Shown one piece after another: positions 1 through 8,338 of a stretch of 28,965 nt of DNA; position 1 is the stretch's first letter, and each line of letters begins with the position of its first letter. The stretch is from an uncultured Collinsella sp. (lineage in GTDB: Bacteria; Actinomycetota; Coriobacteriia; Coriobacteriales; Coriobacteriaceae), in contig UQSB01000025.1 in assembly GCA_900543505.1 (NCBI GenBank), positions 1 through 28,965 on the forward strand. The letters are read 5' to 3'. Made by a program: the position numbers and the translations under genes. Below the pieces are notes generated by a model. The model saw nothing but the letters and a program-made list of their open reading frames with translations. It did no database searches and was not told the origin of the DNA.

Positions 1-30
1 TGACCGCAACCTGAGGCAGGACTTCATCAG

Positions 31-52
31 GCGGAATTCGATTCCGCAGTCC
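31..52. repeat. Short GCGGAAT/ATTCCGC inverted repeat
   Basis: A 7-bp perfect stem (31-37 with 41-47) closed by a 3-nt loop. A further GGACT (19-23) can pair with AGTCC (48-52) around a bulge. No T-tract follows, so it is not a convincing terminator. It may be the 3' end structure of a gene lying left of the window. Confidence 0.35.
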
Positions 53-54
53 CC

Positions 55-87
55 GATGTGACAAAGGAACAGTCCATTTGTCACATT
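55..87. repeat. GTGACAAAG palindromic repeat, copy 1
   Basis: Arms ATGTGACAAA (56-65) and TTTGTCACAT (77-86) are perfectly complementary around an 11-nt centre. The same element recurs at 1916-1948 and 5381-5411, always between genes. It resembles REP-type elements: short, palindromic, intergenic, and without a T-tract. Confidence 0.8.
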
Positions 88-177
88 CAGAATTGACCCC
101 CCCCCGCAATAACTCATCGATGGCGGGATTCTCTATACTGGGTCACATATGACGGTATCGCGCCAAAGGAGAACGCC

Positions 178-705
178 GTGACCACCTCGCAGATATCTCT
201 GCTCGCGCTCATCTCGGTTGGAGGCATCGGCATCCTGTTTATCGGAGCGAGCATGCTCATGAAGGCCGCCGCCCGCAAGAAAGCCAAGGCCTGTACCGCC
301 GTGACCATGGGGACGGTCATCGACCATCGCTTTATGGGTGAAGGCAGAATGAATCCCGTTTTGGAATACACCGTCGACGGCACGCAATACCGCGCGAAAA
401 AACAATTCCGTGGCATAAAGACCAAAAGCTTGTCGGGACTCCCCATCCGCACGCAAGCCACCGCCCACGAAGACGCCAAGGGCTGGCTGCACGTGCAGAC
501 AGGCCCCATCGCCAGCCTAGGCACCCTCGCGGAGCAGCTTTGGCCCCTCGGTAGCCAAATGGCCGTGTACTACAACCCCGGCAACCCAGACAAAAGCTAT
601 GTCGAACGCCCCATCGTGGGCAACTTTGCCACACTGATGTTTAACATCGCAGGCTTCTTGCTCATCGCGATGAGCATCTTGCTCTATGTTCATATCCAGC
701 GCTAG
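178..705 (+). CDS. DUF3592-like two-helix membrane protein
   Basis: A 175-residue protein starting at GTG 178, chosen because AAAGGAG (165-171) sits 6 nt upstream. One membrane helix lies at about residues 8-30 and a second at about 150-172. They enclose a soluble segment with VLEYTVDGTQY and, later, VYYNPGNPDKSYVE. The V-x-Y-x-V-D-G-x-x-Y strand and the YNP-x-NP-x-x-S ending are typical of DUF3592 proteins, which are widespread and of unknown function. A TATACT hexamer at 134-139 could be a -10 box but has no clear -35. The next gene starts 63 bp downstream on the same strand and also encodes a membrane protein, so the two may be cotranscribed. Assignment rests on topology and motif, not on a search. 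Confidence 0.8.
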   Translation: MTTSQISLLALISVGGIGILFIGASMLMKAAARKKAKACTAVTMGTVIDHRFMGEGRMNPVLEYTVDGTQYRAKKQFRGIKTKSLSGLPIRTQATAHEDAKGWLHVQTGPIASLGTLAEQLWPLGSQMAVYYNPGNPDKSYVERPIVGNFATLMFNIAGFLLIAMSILLYVHIQR

Positions 706-768
706 CTCAAACTGATGCGCCCCGCGCCCCATGCGCCGCAACGACCGCCACGACACCAAGGACCAGCT

Positions 769-1902
769 ATGGCTACACTTTCCGAACAAGAACGCAAGCG
801 CATCCAGCGATACTGCATCTGTCCCAAGGTTGCCGGTGCGGCGCTTGCCATGGCGTTTGTGCTGCCTTTTTTGATCATTCCCTTCGAAATGATTGACGAC
901 ATCGTCTTCCATCACGAAGGCTTCCAGGAGACGGGCATGATGGCCGCCCTGGTGCTCACCGCCATCGAGCTCATCATCTTCTGCTATTGCGCGCTCGCGC
1001 CGCGCTTTGGCATGCGCGGCAAGCAGTGGAAAGAAATGCAGCGCCGACTCGCCGTCGAGCAGTCCGAGAAAGACCGCTCGGCACAAATCGCGGGCGTTAT
1101 TGGCACGCAGGCCGCCGCGCGCCTGCTCAAGAACAGCGACAACGAGACCGCACGCAACCTGGGCGGTGCGGCAGAAGTCGCCGCTGCCGTAGGCGCCGTC
1201 GCCACCGCGGCAGACGTGCTTGCCGAAAGCTTTGCCAACGCAAAGGCAATGGCAGAGGCCTGTGGCGTGCCCGTCCCCCGTGCAAAAAAGCGGATCGTCG
1301 CGCTTGTGGCGCTGCCCCTCGCGATCGTGTGCGGTGCCTATATCCCGCAGCTGGCGCAGGGAAACATCGAGATGCAACAGAACGCAGCGGCCGCGGCCGA
1401 GCAGATCGCCATCGCTCGCAAGGCATTAGAGCCCTCATGCGAGTACGTGTCCGCCGATGACCCCTACGAGCGATACCAAGATTACGGCTATCACGTCCGC
1501 GGTTATCTGCACGACGGCGACTCCGATACCCAAAAGACCCATACGTACCTGGATTTTGACAACAAGGGGACACTCACGGAAGTGAGCTACGCGGCAGAGG
1601 TCGACCCCGGCGCGAGCCTCGAGGACAACCTCGCCCGTATCGAGCTCGATCTTGACGAGCTTTTCTCTATCGTCCAAACCATAGGCGTCAAGACCGCAAG
1701 CCCCGAGCTCCTAGCGCCGCAGAAGCTCCCCGAAGAGTTTAGGCAAGCTTTTTTGAACGGCTCGCTCTACGAGAGAATCTCTATCAGGACGAGTGACGAC
1801 CCTATTAAAGCGTATTACTCGTTTGACACGGATCCCGAGGACGAGTTTGACGAGTACACCCATCCAACCATCCGCATCACGCTGATGGGCAAAACGAACT
1901 AG
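769..1902 (+). CDS. Membrane protein of unknown function with C-terminal soluble domain
   Basis: A 377-residue protein. The ATG at 769 is preferred over the in-frame ATG at 715 because AAGGA (758-762) precedes it by 6 nt and the 18 extra residues of the longer form are Pro/Arg-rich and unlike a protein N-terminus. Three hydrophobic segments are visible at about residues 21-43, 56-78 and 175-193. Between the second and third is an Ala-rich stretch (about 113-160) likely to be helical and amphipathic. After the third segment comes an Ala/Gln-rich helix, then a roughly 160-residue acidic domain rich in Asp, Glu and Tyr that includes CEYVSADDPYERYQ. I do not recognise the family. The neighbour upstream is a DUF3592-like membrane protein. 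The downstream ABC exporter gene is convergent, separated by a palindromic repeat. Confidence 0.8.
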   Translation: MATLSEQERKRIQRYCICPKVAGAALAMAFVLPFLIIPFEMIDDIVFHHEGFQETGMMAALVLTAIELIIFCYCALAPRFGMRGKQWKEMQRRLAVEQSEKDRSAQIAGVIGTQAAARLLKNSDNETARNLGGAAEVAAAVGAVATAADVLAESFANAKAMAEACGVPVPRAKKRIVALVALPLAIVCGAYIPQLAQGNIEMQQNAAAAAEQIAIARKALEPSCEYVSADDPYERYQDYGYHVRGYLHDGDSDTQKTHTYLDFDNKGTLTEVSYAAEVDPGASLEDNLARIELDLDELFSIVQTIGVKTASPELLAPQKLPEEFRQAFLNGSLYERISIRTSDDPIKAYYSFDTDPEDEFDEYTHPTIRITLMGKTN

Positions 1903-1915
1903 GTGCAGGGAGATG

Positions 1916-1948
1916 AATGTGACAAAGGGGCTGTCCCTTTGTCACATT
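1916..1948. repeat. GTGACAAAG palindromic repeat, copy 2
   Basis: A perfect 14-bp inverted repeat: AATGTGACAAAGGG (1916-1929) and CCCTTTGTCACATT (1935-1948) around a 5-nt loop. It lies between two convergent genes, and its right arm supplies the first two bases of the ABC exporter stop codon (TAA on the minus strand, 1949-1947). The strong stem could act as a transcript end for both genes, but no T-tract is present. Confidence 0.85.
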
Positions 1949-4900
1949 ATTCGGAACGTAGGGCCTCCACGGGGTCTTTCTTGGATGCGCTGCGGGCCGG
2001 CAGCAGGCCAGCGACAACCGTCAGCAACACCGAAATCGCGATGAGCACCAGCGCATCCTGCACGGGCAGGCTCATCAGATTGGGGACCTGTTTGACCGCA
2101 AGCGCCCAGGCATTGACCGGAAAACTCACGAGCACCACGACGACGATGGCGAAGACGCCAGCAATGAGGCCTTCGATGAAAGTCTCGGCGTTGAACACGT
2201 TGGCCACATTGCGCTTCGACGCGCCGATCGCGCGCAGGATGCCAATCTCCTTTTTACGTTCCAGCACGCTGATGTAGGTGATGATGCCGATCATGATGGA
2301 GCTGACGACCAAGCTGATGCTCACAAATGCGATGAGCACCAAGCTGATGGTGTTCACGATGTCGGTTACCGAACCCATGATAATGCCCATGTAGTCGGTG
2401 TACGAGATTGCCTGCTCGTCGTGGCCGGCGGCTTTGACCTGCTTGTTATACGCATCGATGTGATCGAGTACGCGCTCCTTGGCCTCAAAGTCGCGCGGGA
2501 AAATCTTAACCGAGATGGGATCTGCCTCATCCGCATAGCCCAACGTGGTCAGATTGTTATCGTAGGTGAGCTGCGACGCCTTGGCATAGCTCATCATGAG
2601 CGAACTCAGGTCCTCGGCGTCCATGTTGAAGTGTATGGCATTGGCAAAGGCGCTCGCATCCACACGCATAGCGCCCGCTAGGTTAGCAATACTCGACGAC
2701 ACCTGCGTAGCCACCTGTCCCATGAGCCCCGCCGCGCCTGCTTTAAGCTGGGACGATACAGTTGTCGCAATCTGCTCGCTAATTGTCTGCATCACCTGAT
2801 CCATAGCCTGTTGCAGATACGGAGCCAGCTGCTTTTGCACATAGTCGGTCATCGCGTGCTGCAGGCGCTCTACCAGGGCATCGCCGCCGAGCGCTTTGAG
2901 CTGGGCCAGGATTTGCTGGGCTACCGCATCACTCTCAAGATACGTCGAGAACGCGGCGGCGAGCTTCGACGCGTCCTTAAGATCTTCGGGCGACAGCGCC
3001 TTAAACTGATCAGACTGAAGGAAGCCCTCAAACAGCTGGTTGGCAAGCGTTCCTACCTGCTGCATCTGCTCGGGCGTAAGTTCCAGACCGTCAAAGATGC
3101 CCGAGAAATCTGGGGCCGGCGCTTTGGCCATGATGTCGCTGAAGTCGATGTCCTTCCCAACGCCCGAAAGGTCAAGGTCCAGCCCGGACAAGTCGATACC
3201 AGAAAGGTCTATACCGCCGGCCGCACCCGAGAGCGCCGACGTATCGAACGAGAACGCACTCTTCAGCGCCGCTTCGTCCACACCGAACATGCTGCCCAAA
3301 TCCACGCCCTGTTTGGCCTCGCCTTGCAGTTCATCGAAAGACTTGCCCGTAAAGACATCCGTCTCGGGGTGGGCAAGCTGCTCCTGCACGATTTGCGAAT
3401 CGGCAGCACGCTCCATAAGCTGACGAGTCAGCGCATGCGTATAGGCAATGCCCGGGGACAATGCGCTCGCGTTTGCCGTCTCGTTGGGTCGCACCACGCC
3501 CACAATGCGCACGTCAATACCGTCGGCAACCTTGGCTTTCATAAAGTCGGCGTCGCCAGACATGTCAGTCCACATGCCGGTCTCTTCGTTTTTGCGATAG
3601 GCATCGGCCGGCGACAACACCTTAAACGTCGTGGACAGTGCATCGTCGTAGGTAAAGTCGCTGCCGGTCTTGGGCGTCTTGACCTTGCCGTCGGCCGTCA
3701 TGGCACTGTTAACCAGGTCGTTGAGCTCATCGATATCCAGCGCGCCGATGCTGTAGAGCGTGTAGTCGCCCACCGTTCCGCGGCTCGAAAGCACCATCAC
3801 GGCCTCGTTGGCGGACGTAGGCCAATGGCCGGCAACGACATCGTACTGGCTGTCGAGCAGGCTCTGGTCGTCAATCATCTCGTTAAAGACCGACGTTCCC
3901 ATGGAATCCATGCTCACCGTTGCCGCCGAGCTCGCGCCTCCGCTCATGGCCTCGGTCATAGCGTTGGGCACCAGCCGGACAGGCTTCTCATCGCCCTTGC
4001 CCGCACGATAGACAACCGGCGATACACCGTAGCCGTACTGAATGGCGTTGACCTCTTTATCGATGCCGTCGCCGCCGGCATCGAGCCATGCCTTAAAGCT
4101 CGTCATGTCGTTGGACTTAACGCTTGCGAACATATCCTTTACGGCCGTGACCACAGGGATCTTATCGGTCCCCTGAGCCTTGCCGTCGGTGCCGTCGTCA
4201 GACGAACCCTCGTTCTTGGACGTATCGTCATCCGTGGCCCCATGGCCGCCCATCATGGACGACAGGTCGTAGTCTTGTTTGGAAATCGTGAGCGGGTAGC
4301 TCGAGAGCGTGTCCTCCTCGACCTTTTTGATGTAGTCGTTTACGCCGTTGGAGAGCGCCAGGATCGCCGCAATGCCGATAATGCCAATCGAACCCGCAAA
4401 GGCCGTCATGACCGTGCGGCCCTTCTTGGTCATGAGGTTTCGGGCAGAAAGCCCCAGCGCCGTCACAAAGCTCATCGAGGTTTTGCGCGTGGGCTTGGCC
4501 TCGCGACGCGCGGCCTCGGCAGCATCAAAGGGATCTGAATCGTCGGTGACCTTGCCGTCCGCCAGGTTGACAATGCGCGTGGCGTACTTGTACGCCAGCT
4601 CGGGATTGTGCGTGACCATGATGACCAGACGGTCGCGCGCAACGTCCTTGAGCAAATCCATGACCTGGACGGACGTCGTTGAATCCAAGGCGCCGGTCGG
4701 CTCGTCAGCCAGCACAATCTCGGGGTCATTGATCAGGGCGCGGGCAATGGCCACGCGCTGCATCTGCCCGCCCGAAAGCTGGCTCGGGCGCTTGTCAACG
4801 TGCTCGCCCAGGCCAACTGCCTCGAGCGCCTTGCGCGCACGTTGGCGGCGCTCGGCATGCCCCACGCCCGTGAGCGTAAGCGCCAACTCCACGTTTTCCA

Positions 4901-5201
4901 AAATGCTCTGATGCGGAATGAGGTTATAGCTCTGGAACACAAAGCCAATGCGATTGTTTCTGTAGGCATCCCAATCTCGGTCGCCGAAATCCTTGGTCGA
5001 GATGCCATCGATCAGCAGGTCGCCGGAATCGAAATGGTCGAGTCCACCAATGACGTTGAGCATCGTAGTTTTACCCGAACCCGAGGGACCCAGGATGGCT
5101 ACAAACTCGTTATCGCGAAAAGACAGGCTTACGCTGTCGAGCGCTACCTGCGTAAACGACTGCGTAACGTACCTTTTGCAAATAACTCTGAGATCCAGCA
5201 T
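1947..5201 (-). CDS. ABC exporter, fused ATPase and FtsX-type permease (MacB-like)
   Basis: A 1084-residue protein. ATG 5201 is chosen because GAGAGG (5216-5211) precedes it by 9 nt; a TTG nine bases upstream abuts that ribosome site and is unlikely. The N-terminal ATPase has Walker A GPSGSGKT (38-45), Q-loop Gln90, signature LSGGQ (142-146), Walker B LADEPTG (Asp166, Glu167) and an H-loop VTHNP near 200. This is the LolD/MacB class of type VII ABC proteins. A first helix follows at about 260-285, then a very large extracytoplasmic region of about 600 residues with a short Leu-Ser-Gly-Asp repeat (IDLSGIDLSGLDLDLSG) and helical, Ala/Gln-rich parts. Three C-terminal helices surround the FtsX motif ERKKEIGILRAIGASKRNV. 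The family extracts or exports peptides, lipoproteins or antimicrobials by mechanotransmission. The substrate here is unknown, and no two-component system adjoins it. Confidence 0.93.
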   Translation of the reverse strand: MLDLRVICKRYVTQSFTQVALDSVSLSFRDNEFVAILGPSGSGKTTMLNVIGGLDHFDSGDLLIDGISTKDFGDRDWDAYRNNRIGFVFQSYNLIPHQSILENVELALTLTGVGHAERRQRARKALEAVGLGEHVDKRPSQLSGGQMQRVAIARALINDPEIVLADEPTGALDSTTSVQVMDLLKDVARDRLVIMVTHNPELAYKYATRIVNLADGKVTDDSDPFDAAEAARREAKPTRKTSMSFVTALGLSARNLMTKKGRTVMTAFAGSIGIIGIAAILALSNGVNDYIKKVEEDTLSSYPLTISKQDYDLSSMMGGHGATDDDTSKNEGSSDDGTDGKAQGTDKIPVVTAVKDMFASVKSNDMTSFKAWLDAGGDGIDKEVNAIQYGYGVSPVVYRAGKGDEKPVRLVPNAMTEAMSGGASSAATVSMDSMGTSVFNEMIDDQSLLDSQYDVVAGHWPTSANEAVMVLSSRGTVGDYTLYSIGALDIDELNDLVNSAMTADGKVKTPKTGSDFTYDDALSTTFKVLSPADAYRKNEETGMWTDMSGDADFMKAKVADGIDVRIVGVVRPNETANASALSPGIAYTHALTRQLMERAADSQIVQEQLAHPETDVFTGKSFDELQGEAKQGVDLGSMFGVDEAALKSAFSFDTSALSGAAGGIDLSGIDLSGLDLDLSGVGKDIDFSDIMAKAPAPDFSGIFDGLELTPEQMQQVGTLANQLFEGFLQSDQFKALSPEDLKDASKLAAAFSTYLESDAVAQQILAQLKALGGDALVERLQHAMTDYVQKQLAPYLQQAMDQVMQTISEQIATTVSSQLKAGAAGLMGQVATQVSSSIANLAGAMRVDASAFANAIHFNMDAEDLSSLMMSYAKASQLTYDNNLTTLGYADEADPISVKIFPRDFEAKERVLDHIDAYNKQVKAAGHDEQAISYTDYMGIIMGSVTDIVNTISLVLIAFVSISLVVSSIMIGIITYISVLERKKEIGILRAIGASKRNVANVFNAETFIEGLIAGVFAIVVVVLVSFPVNAWALAVKQVPNLMSLPVQDALVLIAISVLLTVVAGLLPARSASKKDPVEALRSE

Positions 5202-5220
5202 GGACGGCAACCTCTCTCGC

Positions 5221-5238
5221 GCGGGCGCGCTCGCCCGC
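5221..5238. repeat. GC-rich hairpin in the exporter leader
   Basis: GCGGGCG (5221-5227) and CGCCCGC (5232-5238) form a 7-bp all-GC stem with a 4-nt loop, just upstream of the ribosome site of the ABC exporter. In the minus-strand transcript it would fold 5 nt before the GAGAGG, so it could affect translation or mRNA stability. The function is not established. Confidence 0.4.
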
Positions 5239-5323
5239 TCCCCCGCCGTTCACGTTCGGCGCGTTTGTCCTACTCTATCCTCATTTTTGGCCGATACCAG
5301 TGAGGAATGTAACGAACCGCGCC

Positions 5324-5365
5324 AAAAAACGAACGGGACAGCACGCCGCATGGCGCACCATCCCG
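5324..5365 (-). terminator. Probable rho-independent terminator after the CoADR-rhodanese gene
   Basis: Read on the minus strand, CGGGA (5365-5361) pairs with TCCCG (5338-5334) around an inner GCGCC/GGCGT stem. The sequence TTCG and six T residues (5329-5324) follow. The CoADR-like gene ends at 5423, one palindromic repeat upstream, so this would end its transcript before the exporter gene. Confidence 0.5.
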
Positions 5366-5380
5366 CATATAACATCCCCG

Positions 5381-5411
5381 ATGCGACAAAGAGGCTGTCA
5401 CTTTGTCACAT
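5381..5411. repeat. GTGACAAAG palindromic repeat, copy 3
   Basis: ATGCGACAAAG (5381-5391) and CTTTGTCACAT (5401-5411) are complementary with one mismatch. Its centre resembles copy 2 (GGCTGTC). It lies 12 bp beyond the 3' end of the CoADR-like gene. Confidence 0.8.
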
Positions 5412-5422
5412 TCCAATGCGCG

Positions 5423-7114
5423 CTACTTTTCGAGCCCGCACGGCATAACGTTAGCGCTGCCGCGGCGAGCCTCAGTCACGGCTGCAAAGAAGCGATAGCC
5501 GCCCGAGAAGTTAAAGCACTCAAAGCCATGCTGCGCCATAATGCGGCAAGCAATGTAGCTGCGAATGCCGCTCTGGCAAATCACGTAGACCGGCTTGGCC
5601 CGGTCGAGCTCGCTCAGGCGATTGCGCAGATCATCGACGGGAATGTTTACGAAACCATCGATATGCCCGCGCTCATACTCCCCTTCCGTACGAACATCGA
5701 GCAGCTGCACGCTGCCATCGCGTGGCAAGTTGGGCTCATCCTCCCAATGCCACTGCGCCAGTATGCCGCGATTGAGGTTCTCGATCATAAAGCCCGCCAT
5801 ATTGACGGGATCCTTCGCCGATGAATACGGCGGCGCGTATGCTAGGTCCAAATCCTTAAGCCTATCGCCGCGCATGCCTGCCTGGATGGCAGTCGCCAGA
5901 ACGTCGATACGCTTGTCCACACCATCGATGCCCACGATTTGCGCACCCAGCAGGCGCAATCCCTGCTTCTCGAAGACAACCTTCATGGTCATGGGCGTTG
6001 CACCCGGATAATAACCCGCATGCGAACCGGGCGACAGGACCACGCTGTCGCAGTCAATTCCCGCCGCGTGTGCTGCCTTTTCGGATAGTCCCGTGCTTGC
6101 CGCCGTCAAGTCGAATACCTTGATAACCGATGAGCCCAACGATCCGAGGTAGCAGCTGTCCATGCCGGCTATGACATCGGCGACGACACGCCCCTGCTTG
6201 TTGGCGGGGCCGGCGAGCGAAATGACCGCGTCCTCGCCGGTCACCTGATGCGTGACCTGCACGGCATCGCCCACGGCATACACGTCGGCAGCAGAGGTCT
6301 CCATGCGGTCGTTGACCACAATAGCCCCCTTGATGCCCAGTTCGAGCCCCGCCTCTTGCGCCAGATGGCTCTCAGGTGCCACGCCAATGGCAAGCAGCAC
6401 CATATCGGCTCCGATAGGGTCATCGCCCGCAACATGGGTGACAACGCGGCCATCAACTTCCTCAAAACCTGTCACATCGGCCTTGAGGCGCAGATCGATA
6501 CCGTGCTCACGCACCTCGGTATGCAAAAGGGTCGCCATGTCGTAATCCAGGTTGTTCATAAGCTGGACGGGACGCTGCAGAAGGGTCACCTGGAGCCCCA
6601 GCTCGCACAGATTCTCCGCCGTCTCGACGCCAATGAAGCCGCCGCCGATCACGACGGCACTGCTCGGTCGCCGCTCTCGAACATAGCTGTGAATACGCAG
6701 CGTGTCCTCAACGGTGCGTAGGCTAAAGATTTTATCCGAGTCGATGCCCGGCAACGCAGGGCGGATCGGCTTTGCACCCGGCGACAGGATGAGCTTGTCA
6801 TACGACTCGACAAATTCCTCGCCCGTCAGCATATTGCGAACCTCGACCGTATGCGAATCGGGATGGATGGCAAACACCTCGTGACTCGTCTTGACCGCAA
6901 TGCGAAAGCGATCCCAAAAGCCCTTGGGAGACTGCAGCGTCAATGCGCTCTCTTCTTCTATCACGCCGCCAATGTAGTACGGAAGCCCACAGTTGGCATA
7001 CGATACAAAACCCGTGCGCTCAAAGATGACAATTTGGGCCTGCTCGTCGAGTCTGCGCAAACGTGCGGCCGCCGATGCGCCGCCCGCGACGCCTCCAACG
7101 ATAACCACCTTCAT
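5423..7114 (-). CDS. CoA-disulfide reductase-like flavoprotein with C-terminal rhodanese domain
   Basis: A 563-residue FAD- and NAD(P)H-dependent pyridine nucleotide-disulfide oxidoreductase. The N-terminal FAD-binding motif is VGGVAGGASAAARLRR (6-21). The single redox cysteine, Cys42 in SYANCGLPYYIGG, is the hallmark of the CoA-disulfide reductase / NADH oxidase / polysulfide reductase group. A second dinucleotide motif (VVIGGGFIGVETAENL) lies near residues 155-170, and YAVGDAVQV near 280 binds FAD. From about 470 there is a rhodanese domain (LLDVRTEGEYERGHIDGFVNIP) with active-site Cys513 in CQSGIRS. Fusions of this kind (CoADR-RHD) reduce CoA disulfide, CoA persulfide or polysulfide. A short rhodanese fragment ends 2 bp before its ATG. 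The exact substrate cannot be told from sequence. Confidence 0.93.
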   Translation of the reverse strand: MKVVIVGGVAGGASAAARLRRLDEQAQIVIFERTGFVSYANCGLPYYIGGVIEEESALTLQSPKGFWDRFRIAVKTSHEVFAIHPDSHTVEVRNMLTGEEFVESYDKLILSPGAKPIRPALPGIDSDKIFSLRTVEDTLRIHSYVRERRPSSAVVIGGGFIGVETAENLCELGLQVTLLQRPVQLMNNLDYDMATLLHTEVREHGIDLRLKADVTGFEEVDGRVVTHVAGDDPIGADMVLLAIGVAPESHLAQEAGLELGIKGAIVVNDRMETSAADVYAVGDAVQVTHQVTGEDAVISLAGPANKQGRVVADVIAGMDSCYLGSLGSSVIKVFDLTAASTGLSEKAAHAAGIDCDSVVLSPGSHAGYYPGATPMTMKVVFEKQGLRLLGAQIVGIDGVDKRIDVLATAIQAGMRGDRLKDLDLAYAPPYSSAKDPVNMAGFMIENLNRGILAQWHWEDEPNLPRDGSVQLLDVRTEGEYERGHIDGFVNIPVDDLRNRLSELDRAKPVYVICQSGIRSYIACRIMAQHGFECFNFSGGYRFFAAVTEARRGSANVMPCGLEK

Positions 7115-7116
7115 AG

Positions 7117-7269
7117 CTAACGCACCACCTTTCCCGTGTAGCCGCTTATGCCGCCGATATTCTTGACACTGCCATACCCAGAACGCTTAAGAAAACTCAC
7201 AGCTTGGTTGCTTCGCGCACCGCTCAGGCAATGCACGAAAAGCTGCGTGCCCTTTCGACGTATACCCAT
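7117..7269 (-). pseudogene. C-terminal half of a rhodanese domain (50 codons)
   Basis: On the minus strand an ATG at 7269 opens a 50-codon frame ending in TAG two bases before the CoADR-like ATG. It reads FVHCLSGARSNQAVSFLKRSG at residues 11-31 and SVKNIGGISGY at 34-44. This is the active-site loop (Cys14, CxSGARS) and the following helix and strand of a single-domain rhodanese. The N-terminal half with the DVR-x-x-x-E-x-x-x-GHI motif is absent. The frame stays open upstream, but the residues there do not resemble rhodanese and belong to a terminator. Either it is a decayed copy or a very small translated protein coupled to the next gene. A weak GGGG lies upstream of the ATG. Confidence 0.6.
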
Positions 7270-7287
7270 GATGCTACCCCGAAGCAG

Positions 7288-7316
7288 AAAAAAGAGTCGC
7301 TGTTTCCAGCGACTCC
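7288..7316 (-). terminator. Rho-independent terminator after the TlpA-like gene
   Basis: A perfect 9-bp stem (GAGTCGCTG, 7294-7302, with CAGCGACTC, 7307-7315) has a 4-nt loop. On the minus strand it is followed by six T residues (7293-7288). It lies 25 bp beyond the stop of the TlpA-like gene and would end the three-gene redox operon. Confidence 0.88.
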
Positions 7317-7340
7317 CCTTCAGTTGTCTGTCCCACGGAC

Positions 7341-8303
7341 TTACTGTTCGCTCTTCGCGAGTGCCTGATCGATCAGTTTGTTGAGCGCCTCGCGCTGCTC
7401 AGCGGAGTTGATGCCGCCCATGATCGGCTCTCCCACAATGTTACCGTTCTGGTCGATCACGTAGGTGGTCGGGAACGAGTACAGGTTGGAGGTGAACTTT
7501 CCGGCCTCGCTGTCCGACTTAAACCAGATGTTCTTATACGTCACGCCCTTCTTGGAAAGCACGTCCTTGGCATCAGCCACCTCGTCTTTATTGCCATCGA
7601 GCGTAAAGGAATTAACGCCCACGACCTGGCCGCCCTTCTCGGCAAGCTCCTTGTTGAGCTTCTCCAGATCGCCCAGCTCTCCCACGCACGGCTTGCAGGT
7701 GGTAAACCAGAAGTTCATGACGGTGACCTTGTTCTTGGAGAACAGCTCGTCGCTGTTTACATCGTTGCCGTCCAAGTCCTTGCCCTTAAAGCTGGGGAAC
7801 TTCGTCTCCCCGCTCTCGCCGTTGGTCATGCCTGCGGTCGAGGCATCGACGCTCTCCCCCTCGCCGGGCGTGCTGCCGCATCCGGGGAACTCCTTCTCCA
7901 GCGCCATGAGCTTGTCCTCGATCTCCTTGACCTGCTGCGCGCCGGCCTTAAGCGTCTTAAGCTCGTCAGCCGCAAACTGATCCTTGGCGCCCTCGATGGT
8001 ATCGAGCAAGAAGTCACCGTAGTTCTTGCCGTCCTCAATCATGGGAGTGTCTTTGTTGGCCGCAAGGAACACCTTTTCCCATAGGGCATTATCGCTCGCA
8101 AAGATCTCGTTTTCCTTTTGCAGCAGCTGCTGGTACAGCTTGGCCGCCTCCTCGGCGCTCGACGGCTTTTGTGCCACAAGCTCGGCAATCTGCGCATCGC
8201 CGCTCGTGGCATCCTTCGCGTCGCCCTTGGGGGCAGAGCACGCCGCGAGAGTCAGCGCCAGCACGGGCAGCATCAACAGAGCCGCAATTTTTGACAGTTT
8301 CAT
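7341..8303 (-). CDS. TlpA-like thiol-disulfide oxidoreductase lipoprotein
   Basis: A 320-residue exported lipoprotein. The signal peptide ends in the lipobox LAAC with Cys22 as the lipidation site. An acidic helical spacer (about 35-140) precedes an AhpC/TSA-TlpA thioredoxin fold from about 168. The redox motif is Cys203-Lys-Pro-Cys206 (NFWFTTCKPCVGEL), with the cis-Pro loop FPTTYVID near 280. Such proteins reduce or isomerise disulfides outside the membrane and are recharged by a membrane reductase. ATG 8303 has GGAGG (8312-8308) 4 nt upstream. It is the last gene of an operon with the polyferredoxin membrane protein (35-bp gap), its likely electron donor (inference). An extra pair of Cys near residues 142 and 22 is not part of the CXXC site. 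A perfect terminator follows. Confidence 0.92.
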   Translation of the reverse strand: MKLSKIAALLMLPVLALTLAACSAPKGDAKDATSGDAQIAELVAQKPSSAEEAAKLYQQLLQKENEIFASDNALWEKVFLAANKDTPMIEDGKNYGDFLLDTIEGAKDQFAADELKTLKAGAQQVKEIEDKLMALEKEFPGCGSTPGEGESVDASTAGMTNGESGETKFPSFKGKDLDGNDVNSDELFSKNKVTVMNFWFTTCKPCVGELGDLEKLNKELAEKGGQVVGVNSFTLDGNKDEVADAKDVLSKKGVTYKNIWFKSDSEAGKFTSNLYSFPTTYVIDQNGNIVGEPIMGGINSAEQREALNKLIDQALAKSEQ

Positions 8304-8338
8304 GGTTCCTCCGTTTATATCGAAACTTATATAGGTAC

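Noticed and set aside
2811..4538. 575-codon open frame on the plus strand
   Set aside because: It runs antisense through the ABC exporter gene, whose ATPase and FtsX motifs are unmistakable, and its product (rich in Arg, His and Val) has no domain.
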